14,291 nucleotides of DNA from Sandaracinaceae bacterium (GCA_017881145.1 JADGRG010000042.1:1-14291), one strand, 5' to 3'; shown: positions 1-7,460, numbered from the stretch's first letter. Numbers and translations are program-made. Notes: generated by a model not told the origin, from the letters alone.

Positions 1-1677
1 GGCAATCCGTATAGCTGCGCGGATGGCGCCTTCTACGACGGGGTGACCGCACCGGCCGTGCCGATGGTGCGGATCGATGTCATCTACGGTGGACAGGGTG
101 ACAAAGACGGAACCGGAGCGCCACACCGCAACATGGGCGTCTTCAAACAGCGCTTCCAGGGGCGGCTCGCCGACATCAAAGCAGCGGATGCCTGGACCTA
201 CACTGCTGGCAAGAATCTCGACAGCCTCACGCTGCCAATCCAGGTGCTGGAGTCAGGCGACAAGGTCAGCGGTGGCTTCAAGATGAACGGCTATCACCCA
301 ACTGAGCAGAAGTTCCCCGGAGAGTCGTGGACTCAGCGCACGCGGACCTTCTCGCACGCCTGCGCAGGCTGTCACAACAACGGCCTGAACATCGCGTGGG
401 ACACCGTGACGGTCACGCTTCCGTTCGGCAGGGACGGAGCCCCCAACAACCAGCCCATGAACTTTGCCGCGATCAAGACCTACGGCTTCCTGGATGAGAA
501 CGTCACCTGCGAGCAGTGCCACGGACCTGGCAGCGAGCATGCGAACGCCGGCGGAGGTGCCGGTCACGCGATCATCAACCCGAAATACCTCACGGCAGAA
601 GGTTCTCGCCAGGTGTGTGGCAAGTGCCACTCCTACGATGACGCAACCAATGCCAAGCCACTGCAGGACTATGGCTTCGAGTTCCCGTGGAACTCCGACC
701 ATGCGACTCAGATCGGAGGCGGCAACTATGTCGCCGGAGTCTATGACGTGGGCACCTTCTTCGACAACTGGGATGCACGAACGACCGACGATGAAGCCTT
801 CTGGGATCCGGTCGAAACCAACGGGCACCTCTATGGCCAGGCGCATCGTCAGCAGAACGTGATGTTGGCGCAGTCCGTGCACACCAATAACCCCTACGTG
901 AAAGAGACCTGCACGAGCTGCCACGAACACCACACCCAGTACCTGGGATCGACGGCCGTTGAGTCGAAGATGCTCGACCAGTACGCATTCTCAGGCGCGG
1001 AGTATCGGGACAACGTCCTTTGCCTGAGCTGCCACGCTAGCGGCGGACCGCTCGCCATCATGCCGGCCGCAGGTCCTTTCGTCGACATATCGAAGGACGA
1101 TGTCGCGAATATTCACGCAGCCAACGGCGGCACCGTGACCAAGAACGGTGTCGCGATCGCGCCCAGCCAGGATGAGATCAATGCCTCCGAGCAGACGATC
1201 CGGAACGTGGTGTCCAAGCACATGTTCGACAAGGCAAACATGGTTGCCTACTACGATCCACAGAACGAAGCGACACCGGTGGGTCGCTGCACTTCTTGCC
1301 ACATGCCGAAAGTGGCGAAGTCGGGTGGCTACGTCACTGGCGTGGAAGGAAGCTCAGCAGCCAACAAAGCTCTGGTGGAGGGTGACCAGGCGTCGCATGT
1401 CTTCGACATCATCTGGCCGTGGCAGAGCGCTGCCCTGAGCCGCGGTGGACCGACCTTCCAGTCCGGCTATTACGGTCAGCTCATAAGCGCTACCAACGTC
1501 AAGTACGACATGTTCGGCTTCATGCCAAACTCTTGCAGCAAGTGCCACGCCAGCGCGCGCAAGGCCTCACTCGTGTGTCCGGATACCTCCACCGTCTGGC
1601 CGAGCTACTGGCCCTTCAGCGAGCATCGCACCGACCCCTACTGGAGCAGCTGCTACACCTCCTCGACAGCTCCGTAG
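1..1677 (+). CDS. Multiheme c-type cytochrome, 5'-truncated by the window edge
   Basis: The reading frame is open from base 1 to the TAG at 1675-1677 (558 residues visible), so the true start and any signal peptide lie upstream; the GTG at 43 is not a convincing start. Seven CxxCH heme c attachment sites are visible, at bases 361-375 (CAGCH), 508-522 (CEQCH, followed by GPGSEH), 616-630 (CGKCH), 910-924 (CTSCH, followed by EHH), 1021-1035 (CLSCH), 1288-1302 (CTSCH, followed by MPK) and 1534-1548 (CSKCH). Scattered histidines (SVHTNN, SKHMF, SHVF, SEHR) could be distal ligands. The CxQCHGPGSEH and CTSCHMPK patterns resemble cytochrome c554 / NrfA-like multiheme proteins. It should be exported, loaded with heme in the periplasm and used in electron transfer there or at the cell surface. 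The last 35 residues carry two extra cysteines without a CxxCH. A hairpin follows it. The electron donor and acceptor cannot be read from sequence. Family confidence is high; the exact role is unknown. Confidence 0.93.
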   Translation, partial: GNPYSCADGAFYDGVTAPAVPMVRIDVIYGGQGDKDGTGAPHRNMGVFKQRFQGRLADIKAADAWTYTAGKNLDSLTLPIQVLESGDKVSGGFKMNGYHPTEQKFPGESWTQRTRTFSHACAGCHNNGLNIAWDTVTVTLPFGRDGAPNNQPMNFAAIKTYGFLDENVTCEQCHGPGSEHANAGGGAGHAIINPKYLTAEGSRQVCGKCHSYDDATNAKPLQDYGFEFPWNSDHATQIGGGNYVAGVYDVGTFFDNWDARTTDDEAFWDPVETNGHLYGQAHRQQNVMLAQSVHTNNPYVKETCTSCHEHHTQYLGSTAVESKMLDQYAFSGAEYRDNVLCLSCHASGGPLAIMPAAGPFVDISKDDVANIHAANGGTVTKNGVAIAPSQDEINASEQTIRNVVSKHMFDKANMVAYYDPQNEATPVGRCTSCHMPKVAKSGGYVTGVEGSSAANKALVEGDQASHVFDIIWPWQSAALSRGGPTFQSGYYGQLISATNVKYDMFGFMPNSCSKCHASARKASLVCPDTSTVWPSYWPFSEHRTDPYWSSCYTSSTAP

Positions 1678-1732
1678 TCATCCCCCCACATCTGCGTGGT
1701 GGCGCGTCTCGTGGCTGCGCGACCACACCTTG

Positions 1733-1772
1733 CCGCCCGAGGTCGCCTTTGCACGGGTTCGACCTCGGGCGG
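1733..1772 (+). terminator. Perfect 13-bp hairpin, probable terminator after the cytochrome gene
   Basis: The arms 1733-1745 (ccgcccgaggtcg) and 1760-1772 (cgacctcgggcgg) are exact reverse complements, separated by a 14-nt loop; two G-T pairs can extend the stem. The tract after it (tgtcttgtg) is only moderately T-rich, so it may act as a weak intrinsic terminator, an mRNA-stabilising hairpin, or an operator. It lies 55 nt after the cytochrome stop and about 60 nt before the preferred kinase start, which argues that the two are separate transcripts and that the kinase frame does not begin upstream of it. Confidence 0.6.
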
Positions 1773-1833
1773 TGTCTTGTGCGGCGCCCGTCCTGCGGAA
1801 ACCTCTCACGGCGTGAGCGAGGCAGCGCATATC

Positions 1834-3336
1834 ATGCCAGCGAATATGACCCCCCGTGGATATCTGAGACGCGGCGTGGATCGGGTTCGGCACAGCCTGA
1901 TCGCAAAGCTCACCGTGCCACCGGTCCTGGTTGTGCTCTTCGCGAGCCTCTTATCGAGCCAGATTCTCGGTGAGCTCTTCACCAGCACGCACGAGGCTAG
2001 CGCCGAGCAACATTCCGAGCACTTCGCCGACGCGATCGTGCAGGAGTTTCAACACGCTGCAGACCCTCTGCACGCCGACGTCGAACCCTTACTCCAGCTC
2101 CTCTGCCGCACCAGCGATAAGGTCGCGCTGATCACCGATCGCAATTACCGCGTGCGTTTCTCTTGCGCTGACGACGTACGGGCCGGCGTCGCAGCCTCAC
2201 CGCTTCGTGACGGCGCTCGCGTCGTGCACGCAGGAACCGACTGGGTGCGGCGGGTGCGACCGATTTCTGGCGGGGCCAGCTGCGCCGCCTGCCACGGGAC
2301 GCTCGCGCCCATCGGATACCTGGCTGTCGACGCGCCGCTCGAAGGAGCCGAGGCCGAGGTGCGCGAGCAGAAGCGCATGAACCTGATCGGCGGCGCGATG
2401 CTCGCACTCGTCCTGTCGGTGATGTTGGTATTCGTGCAGGTGTTCCTGGTGTACCGCCCAGTGCGAACGCTGGCAAAGACCGTCGACCGCATCCGAGCGG
2501 GCGACCGCAGCGTCCGCTTGTCGACCGCTGCTGGCGACGAGTTAGCCGGATTAGCTCAGAACCTCAACGAGATGGCAGCGTCCATCGATCACGCAGAAGC
2601 GGAGTTGAATCGAACCCACAAGGCGCAACTCGCGCAGTCCGAAAAGCTAGCGGCGTTGGGTCAGCTCCTCGCCTCGGTCACCCACGAGATCAAGAATCCA
2701 CTGGCAGGCATCATCGGCGCGCTGCGAGTGCTCGAATCCGGAGCACCCCCGTCGGATCCGAACAAAGCTATCCTGGGCAAGATCTTGTCACAGATGGAGC
2801 GTCTCTCGCAGACGGTCGTCAACGCGCTGGATTTCGCCCGACCCATGGAGCCTGCAGTGGTCGATGTCGATATCGCAGAACTGCTCGATCGCACGCTCTT
2901 CTTCGTCGAGCGGCAGGCTGCGGAGCAGGCAGTTGCGCTGCACCGACGCTATGTTCCCGACTTGGCCCACGCGCATGTCGATCCGGACCTGATGAAGCAG
3001 GTCTTCCTCAACCTCTTTCTGAACGCGATTCAAGCCATGCCGCACGGCGGCACGCTGGAGATCGCGACGCGGCCCGTGGGCACATTCGCCGTGGAGGTGA
3101 TCGTGTCCGACCAGGGGCTGGGCATTGCGCCCGAGCACTTGGAGCAGATCTTCTCGCCCTTCTTCTCCACGAAAGAACGCGGCACCGGCCTTGGCCTTTA
3201 CGTGGCGCGGCAAATTCTGGAGACCCAGCGAGGGCAGATCTCGGTAGAGAGTCATCCTGGCCAAGGCACGACGTTTACGCTACGAATCCCGGCGGCGCCC
3301 GGCACAGGCAAGGAGCAGGCGCATGACGCGGGCTAG
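1834..3336 (+). CDS. Membrane sensor histidine kinase with periplasmic heme-c (CxxCH) domain
   Basis: A 500-residue protein if started at ATG 1834, which has a GAGG about 11 nt upstream; GTG 1813 and ATG 1846 are alternatives. The frame stays open back to 1696, but that part contains the 1733-1772 hairpin and reads as non-coding. Domains in order: TM1 about residues 27-46; a periplasmic region about 47-181 holding CAACH at 150-154 (bases 2281-2295) near its end; TM2 about 182-207; HAMP about 208-260; HisKA with VTHEIKNPL and phospho-acceptor His284; HATPase with the N box around Asn397, DQGLGI at 426-431 and GTGLGL from 450. A CxxCH just before TM2, followed by a GYLAVD-like strand, matches heme-c or Tll0287/DUF3365-like sensor domains of Deltaproteobacteria. 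It probably senses redox state or a heme-binding gas and phosphorylates the regulator it overlaps by 14 nt. Kinase identity is near certain; heme binding is inferred from the motif. Confidence 0.93.
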   Translation: MPANMTPRGYLRRGVDRVRHSLIAKLTVPPVLVVLFASLLSSQILGELFTSTHEASAEQHSEHFADAIVQEFQHAADPLHADVEPLLQLLCRTSDKVALITDRNYRVRFSCADDVRAGVAASPLRDGARVVHAGTDWVRRVRPISGGASCAACHGTLAPIGYLAVDAPLEGAEAEVREQKRMNLIGGAMLALVLSVMLVFVQVFLVYRPVRTLAKTVDRIRAGDRSVRLSTAAGDELAGLAQNLNEMAASIDHAEAELNRTHKAQLAQSEKLAALGQLLASVTHEIKNPLAGIIGALRVLESGAPPSDPNKAILGKILSQMERLSQTVVNALDFARPMEPAVVDVDIAELLDRTLFFVERQAAEQAVALHRRYVPDLAHAHVDPDLMKQVFLNLFLNAIQAMPHGGTLEIATRPVGTFAVEVIVSDQGLGIAPEHLEQIFSPFFSTKERGTGLGLYVARQILETQRGQISVESHPGQGTTFTLRIPAAPGTGKEQAHDAG

Positions 3337-4693
3337 CGTGCTGGTCGTCGACGACGAAGAACTGATCCGCTGGTCCCTGCAGCAGGAGCTCTCACGCCTG
3401 GGCTATGTCGTGAGCACTGCGTCAACCGGCGCCGAGGCGCTGCGCCTGCAACAAGAAGACCCTTTCGATGTCGTGCTTCTCGACGTCAAGCTGCCTGACG
3501 GCAGCGGCGTTCAGTTGATCCCCGAGCTGCACGCGATGCGCGAAGACTCCGTGATCATCATGATCACGTCCGTCACGGCGCTGGAGACTGCCGTGGAATC
3601 GATTCGCCTTGGCGCCTTCGACTATCTGACCAAGCCCTTCGATTTTCCGAAGCTGCACAACAGCATTGCCAAGGCAGCGGAGCGGGTGGCACTGCGCCAG
3701 GAGAACCGGGCTCTGCGCTTCCAGCAGCGTGCTAACACCGGTCCGGAGTTGGTCGCGCACTCGGCACAGATGCGCCGCATTCTCGAGCTTGCCGAGACTG
3801 TGGCGCGCAACGACACCGCGACAGTCTTGCTTCAGGGCGAGAGCGGCGTTGGCAAGGATTTCGTAGCGCGGCACATCCATCAAGGCAGCCCGCGCTCGGA
3901 GCGGCTCTTCCTCGACATCAACTGCGCCGCCCTGCCGGAGGCTTTGCTGGAGAGCGAGCTCTTTGGTCACGAACGCGGCGCCTTCACGGATGCGAAGTCT
4001 CAGAAGCGCGGACTGCTCGAGCTGGCTGCCGGTGGCACCGTCTATCTGGACGAGATCGGGGACGCACCCATCGGCGTCCAGGCCAAGCTCCTGAAGGTGC
4101 TCGAGCAGCGCACGTTCCGGCGTCTGGGTGGGATTCGCGACATCACCACCGACGTGCGCGTGATCGCAGCCACCAACCGCGACCTCGACCAGGCGTTGGC
4201 CGAGAAGACGTTACGCCAAGATCTCTACTATCGACTGAAGGTCTTTCCCTTGCGGATCCCGCCGCTGCGCGAGCGGCGCGAGGACGTGATGCCACTGGCT
4301 CATATGTTCCTGACCACCTACAGCCGTGCGTTTCGCAAGCACGTGGTAGCCCTCACGCCGGAAGCCGAGCAGCTCCTGCTCGAATACCCGTGGCCGGGGA
4401 ACGTGCGCGAGCTGCGTAACGTGATCGAACGCGCGATGATCTTGGCAGGCGAAGAGACCACCATCGGCGTCGACCTCTTCCCGCAGGAGCTCGTCGAAGG
4501 CGCGACCCAGCCCGATGCCGCGACGAGGCCTACCGGTGCGCTGGCGCAGGCAGAAGCCACCATGATTCGCGAGGCGCTCGCCGCGTGCGACGGGAACCAA
4601 AGCCGCGCTGCAGCTCAGTTGGGCATTGGGCGAGGTGTGTTGGCACGCCGCCTGCGGCGCCTCGGCATCGCAGCCGTGGCTGACGAGGATTGA
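3323..4693 (+). CDS. NtrC-family sigma-54-dependent response regulator
   Basis: A 456-residue protein in the classic three-part order. The receiver domain (about 4-120) has the acidic pair Asp10/Asp11, phospho-acceptor Asp54 in VLLD, Thr82 and Lys104. The AAA+ domain (about 143-375) has Walker A GESGVGKD at 172-179, the sigma-54 contact loop GAFTDA at 219-224, Walker B YLDE ending at Asp243-Glu244, and an LYYRL arginine-finger region at 301-305; WPGNVREL at 357-364 is also typical. A Fis-type helix-turn-helix occupies about 409-450 (DGNQSRAAAQLGI). The start at ATG 3323 lies inside the end of the kinase gene, so the pair is translationally coupled and very likely cognate. It should activate RNA polymerase-sigma-54 at promoters with -24/-12 elements. 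The GAFTGA loop is changed to GAFTDA. No convincing -24/-12 promoter was found in the window, so target genes are unknown; the adjacent cytochrome locus is a natural candidate. Confidence 0.95.
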   Translation: MTRASVLVVDDEELIRWSLQQELSRLGYVVSTASTGAEALRLQQEDPFDVVLLDVKLPDGSGVQLIPELHAMREDSVIIMITSVTALETAVESIRLGAFDYLTKPFDFPKLHNSIAKAAERVALRQENRALRFQQRANTGPELVAHSAQMRRILELAETVARNDTATVLLQGESGVGKDFVARHIHQGSPRSERLFLDINCAALPEALLESELFGHERGAFTDAKSQKRGLLELAAGGTVYLDEIGDAPIGVQAKLLKVLEQRTFRRLGGIRDITTDVRVIAATNRDLDQALAEKTLRQDLYYRLKVFPLRIPPLRERREDVMPLAHMFLTTYSRAFRKHVVALTPEAEQLLLEYPWPGNVRELRNVIERAMILAGEETTIGVDLFPQELVEGATQPDAATRPTGALAQAEATMIREALAACDGNQSRAAAQLGIGRGVLARRLRRLGIAAVADED

Positions 4694-4734
4694 CGATGAG
4701 GTCCAGCAGATCGCAGGGATCGATCCGAGCTTCG

Positions 4735-5961
4735 TCACGTCTTTGAGCGCCGGTTTGGTCCATTGCGGAGGTGAGGTTGGTGCGGTGGATCGCTGAGAGC
4801 GTCGAGAGCAGTGGATCCGGCTTCGAGCGATCGGGGCAGTGCAGCGTTCGCCGCTTTTGAGCGGTACATGACGGCCAGCAGATCGGTCTGCGTTACGATA
4901 CCCGTAAGATGTGAGCTCGCATCCACGATCATTACCTCGTGCACGTAGCCCGCCGAAAGCAACGGCAGTAGCTCGTCGATCGGGGTGTCTTCCTGAGCGA
5001 GCTCGAAATGCACAGAGGGCAGGTCGGCCACGCAGCCATCAGCGGCGTTGGCGGCGGAGGGCAGATCGATCGCGCCCACCAGCGCGCCGTGCTCATCGAG
5101 CACGGGCAGCATACGCAGCGCGTGGTGGCGAAGCTTGGCCAGCGCGAGCGTCGTGGGCTCACTCGGCACGGTCGTGACGATGCCGCGCGACACGATGTCG
5201 GCACAGCGGATCACCCCGTGCAGGCGGCGCTGCGAAACGCGCTCGACCTGACGGAAGAGAGCGATCAGATCATCTCGACTGACGTCCAGGCGCGTCTCGG
5301 CATTTTCCAGCGCTGCGTCGATGTCTTCGGGGGTGAACCCCATACGCTGCTCGGAAGGAGCGTCTGCGGTGTGGTGCAAGGATGCGGGCGCGGGCGTGGC
5401 CACGTGCGGATAGCTGCGGCGCACCAGGTTGTTGAAGACGAGGCCCACGCCGAGCAAGAGCAGGGAGTTGAGGGCAACGGGCACCAGCACGAAGTGGTAG
5501 CCAGCCTGTGTGATGACGGGTCCACCGATGACTGCGGTCAGCGCCACCGCGCCCGCAGGCGGATGCAGGCAACCGAGCAAGCTGGTCACGGCGATGGTCG
5601 TCGCCACGGCTAACGCCGCCGCCAGCAGCGGATCCGGAACCCAGCGCGATGCGGTGACGCCGATCAACGCAGCGATCACGTTGCCACCGATGACGGACCA
5701 GGGCTGCGCAAGCGGACTCGCAGGCACACCGAAGATCAGCACTGTCGAGGCACCGATGGGCGCGATCAGCAGCGGGACCGTCTCGCTCGACCCCAACCAC
5801 GCGCGCGCAACCCAGCCCGTAATGAAGATACCGAAGAGCGCGCCGAACCACGCGCTGGCGCGTTCCGACACTCGCACCGGCGTACGCACGGGCAGCAAGC
5901 GCAGCAGCCAAGCCTGCAGTGGATGGCGGCCCGTGACGAAGTTGGCATTCGAACGGACCAT
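4735..5961 (-). CDS. HPP-family integral membrane protein with C-terminal CBS pair
   Basis: Start chosen at ATG 5961 (408 residues), with GGAG 9 nt upstream; family homology begins just after it (LLPVRTPVRVSERASAWFGA). The frame stays open upstream to 6375, but the first residues of that extension are Arg/Ala-rich and unlike the family. The HPP domain (about residues 15-185) has four or five hydrophobic segments and family landmarks: LIAPIGAS, SPLAQPWSVIGGN, CLHPPAGAVALTAVIGG (HPP at 133-135), NSLLLLG and RRSYPH. A linker with GFTPEDIDAAL leads to two CBS domains (about 250-302 and 312-365), which usually bind adenine nucleotides and gate transport. Some plant and cyanobacterial HPP proteins move nitrite across membranes; the bacterial HPP-CBS substrate is not settled. 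The gene converges on the sigma-54 regulator, leaving a 41-nt gap with no clear terminator. Family call is firm; the substrate is unknown. Confidence 0.9.
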   Translation of the reverse strand: MVRSNANFVTGRHPLQAWLLRLLPVRTPVRVSERASAWFGALFGIFITGWVARAWLGSSETVPLLIAPIGASTVLIFGVPASPLAQPWSVIGGNVIAALIGVTASRWVPDPLLAAALAVATTIAVTSLLGCLHPPAGAVALTAVIGGPVITQAGYHFVLVPVALNSLLLLGVGLVFNNLVRRSYPHVATPAPASLHHTADAPSEQRMGFTPEDIDAALENAETRLDVSRDDLIALFRQVERVSQRRLHGVIRCADIVSRGIVTTVPSEPTTLALAKLRHHALRMLPVLDEHGALVGAIDLPSAANAADGCVADLPSVHFELAQEDTPIDELLPLLSAGYVHEVMIVDASSHLTGIVTQTDLLAVMYRSKAANAALPRSLEAGSTALDALSDPPHQPHLRNGPNRRSKT

Positions 5962-6331
5962 GCGGTGGCGCTCCGGGCTGGCAGAGGCGCGAGCAGTGCG
6001 GCTGTGCCCGCGCACCTTAACACGATGTCCTGGAGCGCGGTGTAGTGCGCGCGGGGCTCGGACCGCGAACGACGCGCTGCGCCGCTTCGGCTCTGGCAGC
6101 CCCTTCAGCCCGAAGCGCTCGAACCTGCGGCTCACTTGCTCACCCGAAAGCCCTGCGTCCGCGTCCGACTCGGCGTACCTGGGAGCAGCGGGCAACGCGT
6201 CCAAATCATCTTGCATGCCCTGCGCTGCAAGCAAAGACCCGTGACAGGCGGCCATCTGCGGAGCTACCGTCTGAAGAGCGGATCCGCTAGGTATCCCATG
6301 CCGATTCTCGGCTTCGAAAGCAGGTGTTTTG
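5962..6331. other. Divergent intergenic region between HPP gene and radical SAM gene
   Basis: This 370-nt stretch separates two divergent starts and should hold promoters for both. Its only recognised content is the ATPase-like relic on the minus strand at 6076-6216. A weak sigma-70-like arrangement pointing right (gtgaca at 6241-6246, taccgt at 6265-6270) is too poor to call. No strong hairpin or tandem repeat was found. Confidence 0.4.
6076..6216 (-). pseudogene. Relic of the N-terminus of a P-type cation ATPase
   Basis: The minus-strand frame upstream of the HPP start translates to a segment containing DADAGLSGEQVSRRFERFG then LPEPKRRS. This matches the well-known N-terminal signature of P-type cation ATPases (GLSxxEVxxRLxxFGxNxLPExxRR), including the run-up of about 20 residues. 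After KRRS the sequence turns into an Arg/Ala/His-rich stretch with none of the expected membrane helices, so the rest of the ATPase is gone. The fragment is in frame with the HPP gene with no stop between, so a fused leader protein cannot be excluded, but the good ribosome binding site at 5961 argues for an independent HPP start. The match is by eye; a deletion that joined a lost ATPase gene to the HPP locus is the simplest explanation. Confidence 0.5.
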
Positions 6332-7273
6332 ATGGAAGCCAAGCTGAAGAACGACAAGTCGGACGAGCTCCGCATGTTCTTCCTGAACTTCTATCGCTTC
6401 GTGTTCACCGACACGAAGATGATCATGGCGCTCAACATCACCGATCGCTGCAATCTCAAGTGCACGCACTGCTATTGGTGGCGAGAGGAGCACCCCCCGC
6501 AGCTCGACGACGACGCGATGATCGCGCTCATGAAGGAGCAGCGGAAGGCCGGCAAGAACATCGCGTTGCTCTACGGCGGTGAGCCGGGGCTGCGGCCCAA
6601 GATCATCAAGGCGGCCAGCGAGCTCTTCGAAGCCACTGTCGTCTACACCAACGGCATGGTGGGCTTCCCCGACATCGAGGTTACCTGGATGGTCTCACTC
6701 GACGGAACGCGCGAGATCCACGACTCGATCCGCGGCAAGGGCGTCTACGACAAGGTGATGAAGAACATCGAGCGGGACACCTTTCGAAAGCCGGTCGTGC
6801 ACTTCACCATCACCCGCCAGAACCAACACAACATCGAAGACATGTTGAAGATGGTCAGCGACAACAAGCGGATCCGAGGCATCGGCTTCAGCTTCTTCAC
6901 GCCGGAGCAGGGCAAGCACGACAACGGCCTTTTCATTCCGTTGGACGAGCGCGACAAGATCGTCGACGAGCTCATGGAGCTGCGCAAGACCTACTGGCGC
7001 GTAATGGGCTTCAACAAGGGCACGGCCAACCAGTTCAGGACCACCGGCGCCTATTCGAAGTGGAATAGCCTCGAGAAGTGCACCGTGACCAAGATGGTGG
7101 ACTGCTTCAACGCCGACGGGACACCCATCACCTGTATCTACGGGAACAACGCCGACTGCAGCCGCTGCGGCTGCGGCGGGATCGCGGCCTACCGCGGTGC
7201 GTTCAAGAGCTGGAGCCCTATGGCGCTATTCACAGCGGCTGCGATGGTGGCGAGCAAGAAGAAGGAAGCGTAA
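6332..7273 (+). CDS. Radical SAM enzyme with cysteine-rich C-terminus (SPASM/twitch-like)
   Basis: A 313-residue protein from ATG 6332, with AGG 7 nt upstream; a TTG directly before it adds one residue. The radical SAM cluster motif CxxxCxxC is CNLKCTHC, with Cys40, Cys44 and Cys47. It is followed by the GGEP motif at about 82-85 (SAM binding), VSLDG at about 121-125 and the partial TIM-barrel strands expected of the family. The C-terminal 65 residues hold six more cysteines (250, 258, 268, 276, 279, 281), with NADGTPITC and CSRCGCGG, a layout like SPASM/twitch domains that carry an auxiliary Fe-S cluster. Such enzymes often modify peptides or mature other enzymes. No precursor peptide, target enzyme or partner gene lies next to it: upstream is the divergent HPP gene, downstream a 229-nt gap. 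The last 25 residues (SPMALFTAAAMVASKKKEA) are hydrophobic, then basic. Enzyme class is certain; the substrate is unknown. Confidence 0.9.
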   Translation: MEAKLKNDKSDELRMFFLNFYRFVFTDTKMIMALNITDRCNLKCTHCYWWREEHPPQLDDDAMIALMKEQRKAGKNIALLYGGEPGLRPKIIKAASELFEATVVYTNGMVGFPDIEVTWMVSLDGTREIHDSIRGKGVYDKVMKNIERDTFRKPVVHFTITRQNQHNIEDMLKMVSDNKRIRGIGFSFFTPEQGKHDNGLFIPLDERDKIVDELMELRKTYWRVMGFNKGTANQFRTTGAYSKWNSLEKCTVTKMVDCFNADGTPITCIYGNNADCSRCGCGGIAAYRGAFKSWSPMALFTAAAMVASKKKEA

Positions 7274-7443
7274 GCGACCGATCCGTTGTTTGGGACCAGG
7301 AATCCGTAGAGTGGATGACAGAAACGACCGAGAACTCCCGTACTTACAGACATTGGCACTCACCCGTGAGCGCTAGAGCCTGCTCTGGGGGTCGCGGGTT
7401 TGCTCGGCTTGCCCACTGGCCTCGCATCGCCCGCTTGGGTAAG

Positions 7444-7460
7444 CTGCCGCCCCGCGGCAG
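7444..7460 (+). terminator. Short 7-bp hairpin in the radical SAM-RIO1 gap, possible terminator
   Basis: The arms ctgccgc (7444-7450) and gcggcag (7454-7460) pair perfectly around a 3-nt loop. The following bases (agttgactggtttggtcttt) are moderately T-rich. It could end transcripts from the radical SAM gene 170 nt upstream, or be a chance GC-rich hairpin 42 nt before the kinase start. The rest of the gap 7274-7502 holds no gene that I can support. Confidence 0.25.

Noticed and set aside
1696..1833. Longer N-terminus of the sensor kinase from the first start in the open frame
   Set aside because: This part encodes no recognisable domain, contains the 13-bp hairpin at 1733-1772, and lacks a ribosome binding site; a GAGG sits before 1834.
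4717..4726. Palindrome ggatcgatcc between the convergent regulator and HPP genes
   Set aside because: It has no loop or T tract and is a short self-complementary word; not a terminator and too short to call an operator.
5510..6244. Long plus-strand open frame of 244 codons opposite the HPP gene
   Set aside because: It is antisense to clear HPP homology, has a skewed Arg/Ser/Ala composition and no family resemblance; a GC-rich shadow.
7353..7371. TTGGCAC resembling a sigma-54 -24 element upstream of the RIO1 kinase
   Set aside because: The -12 GC is not at the required spacing (tg is found there), so it is not a valid -24/-12 promoter.
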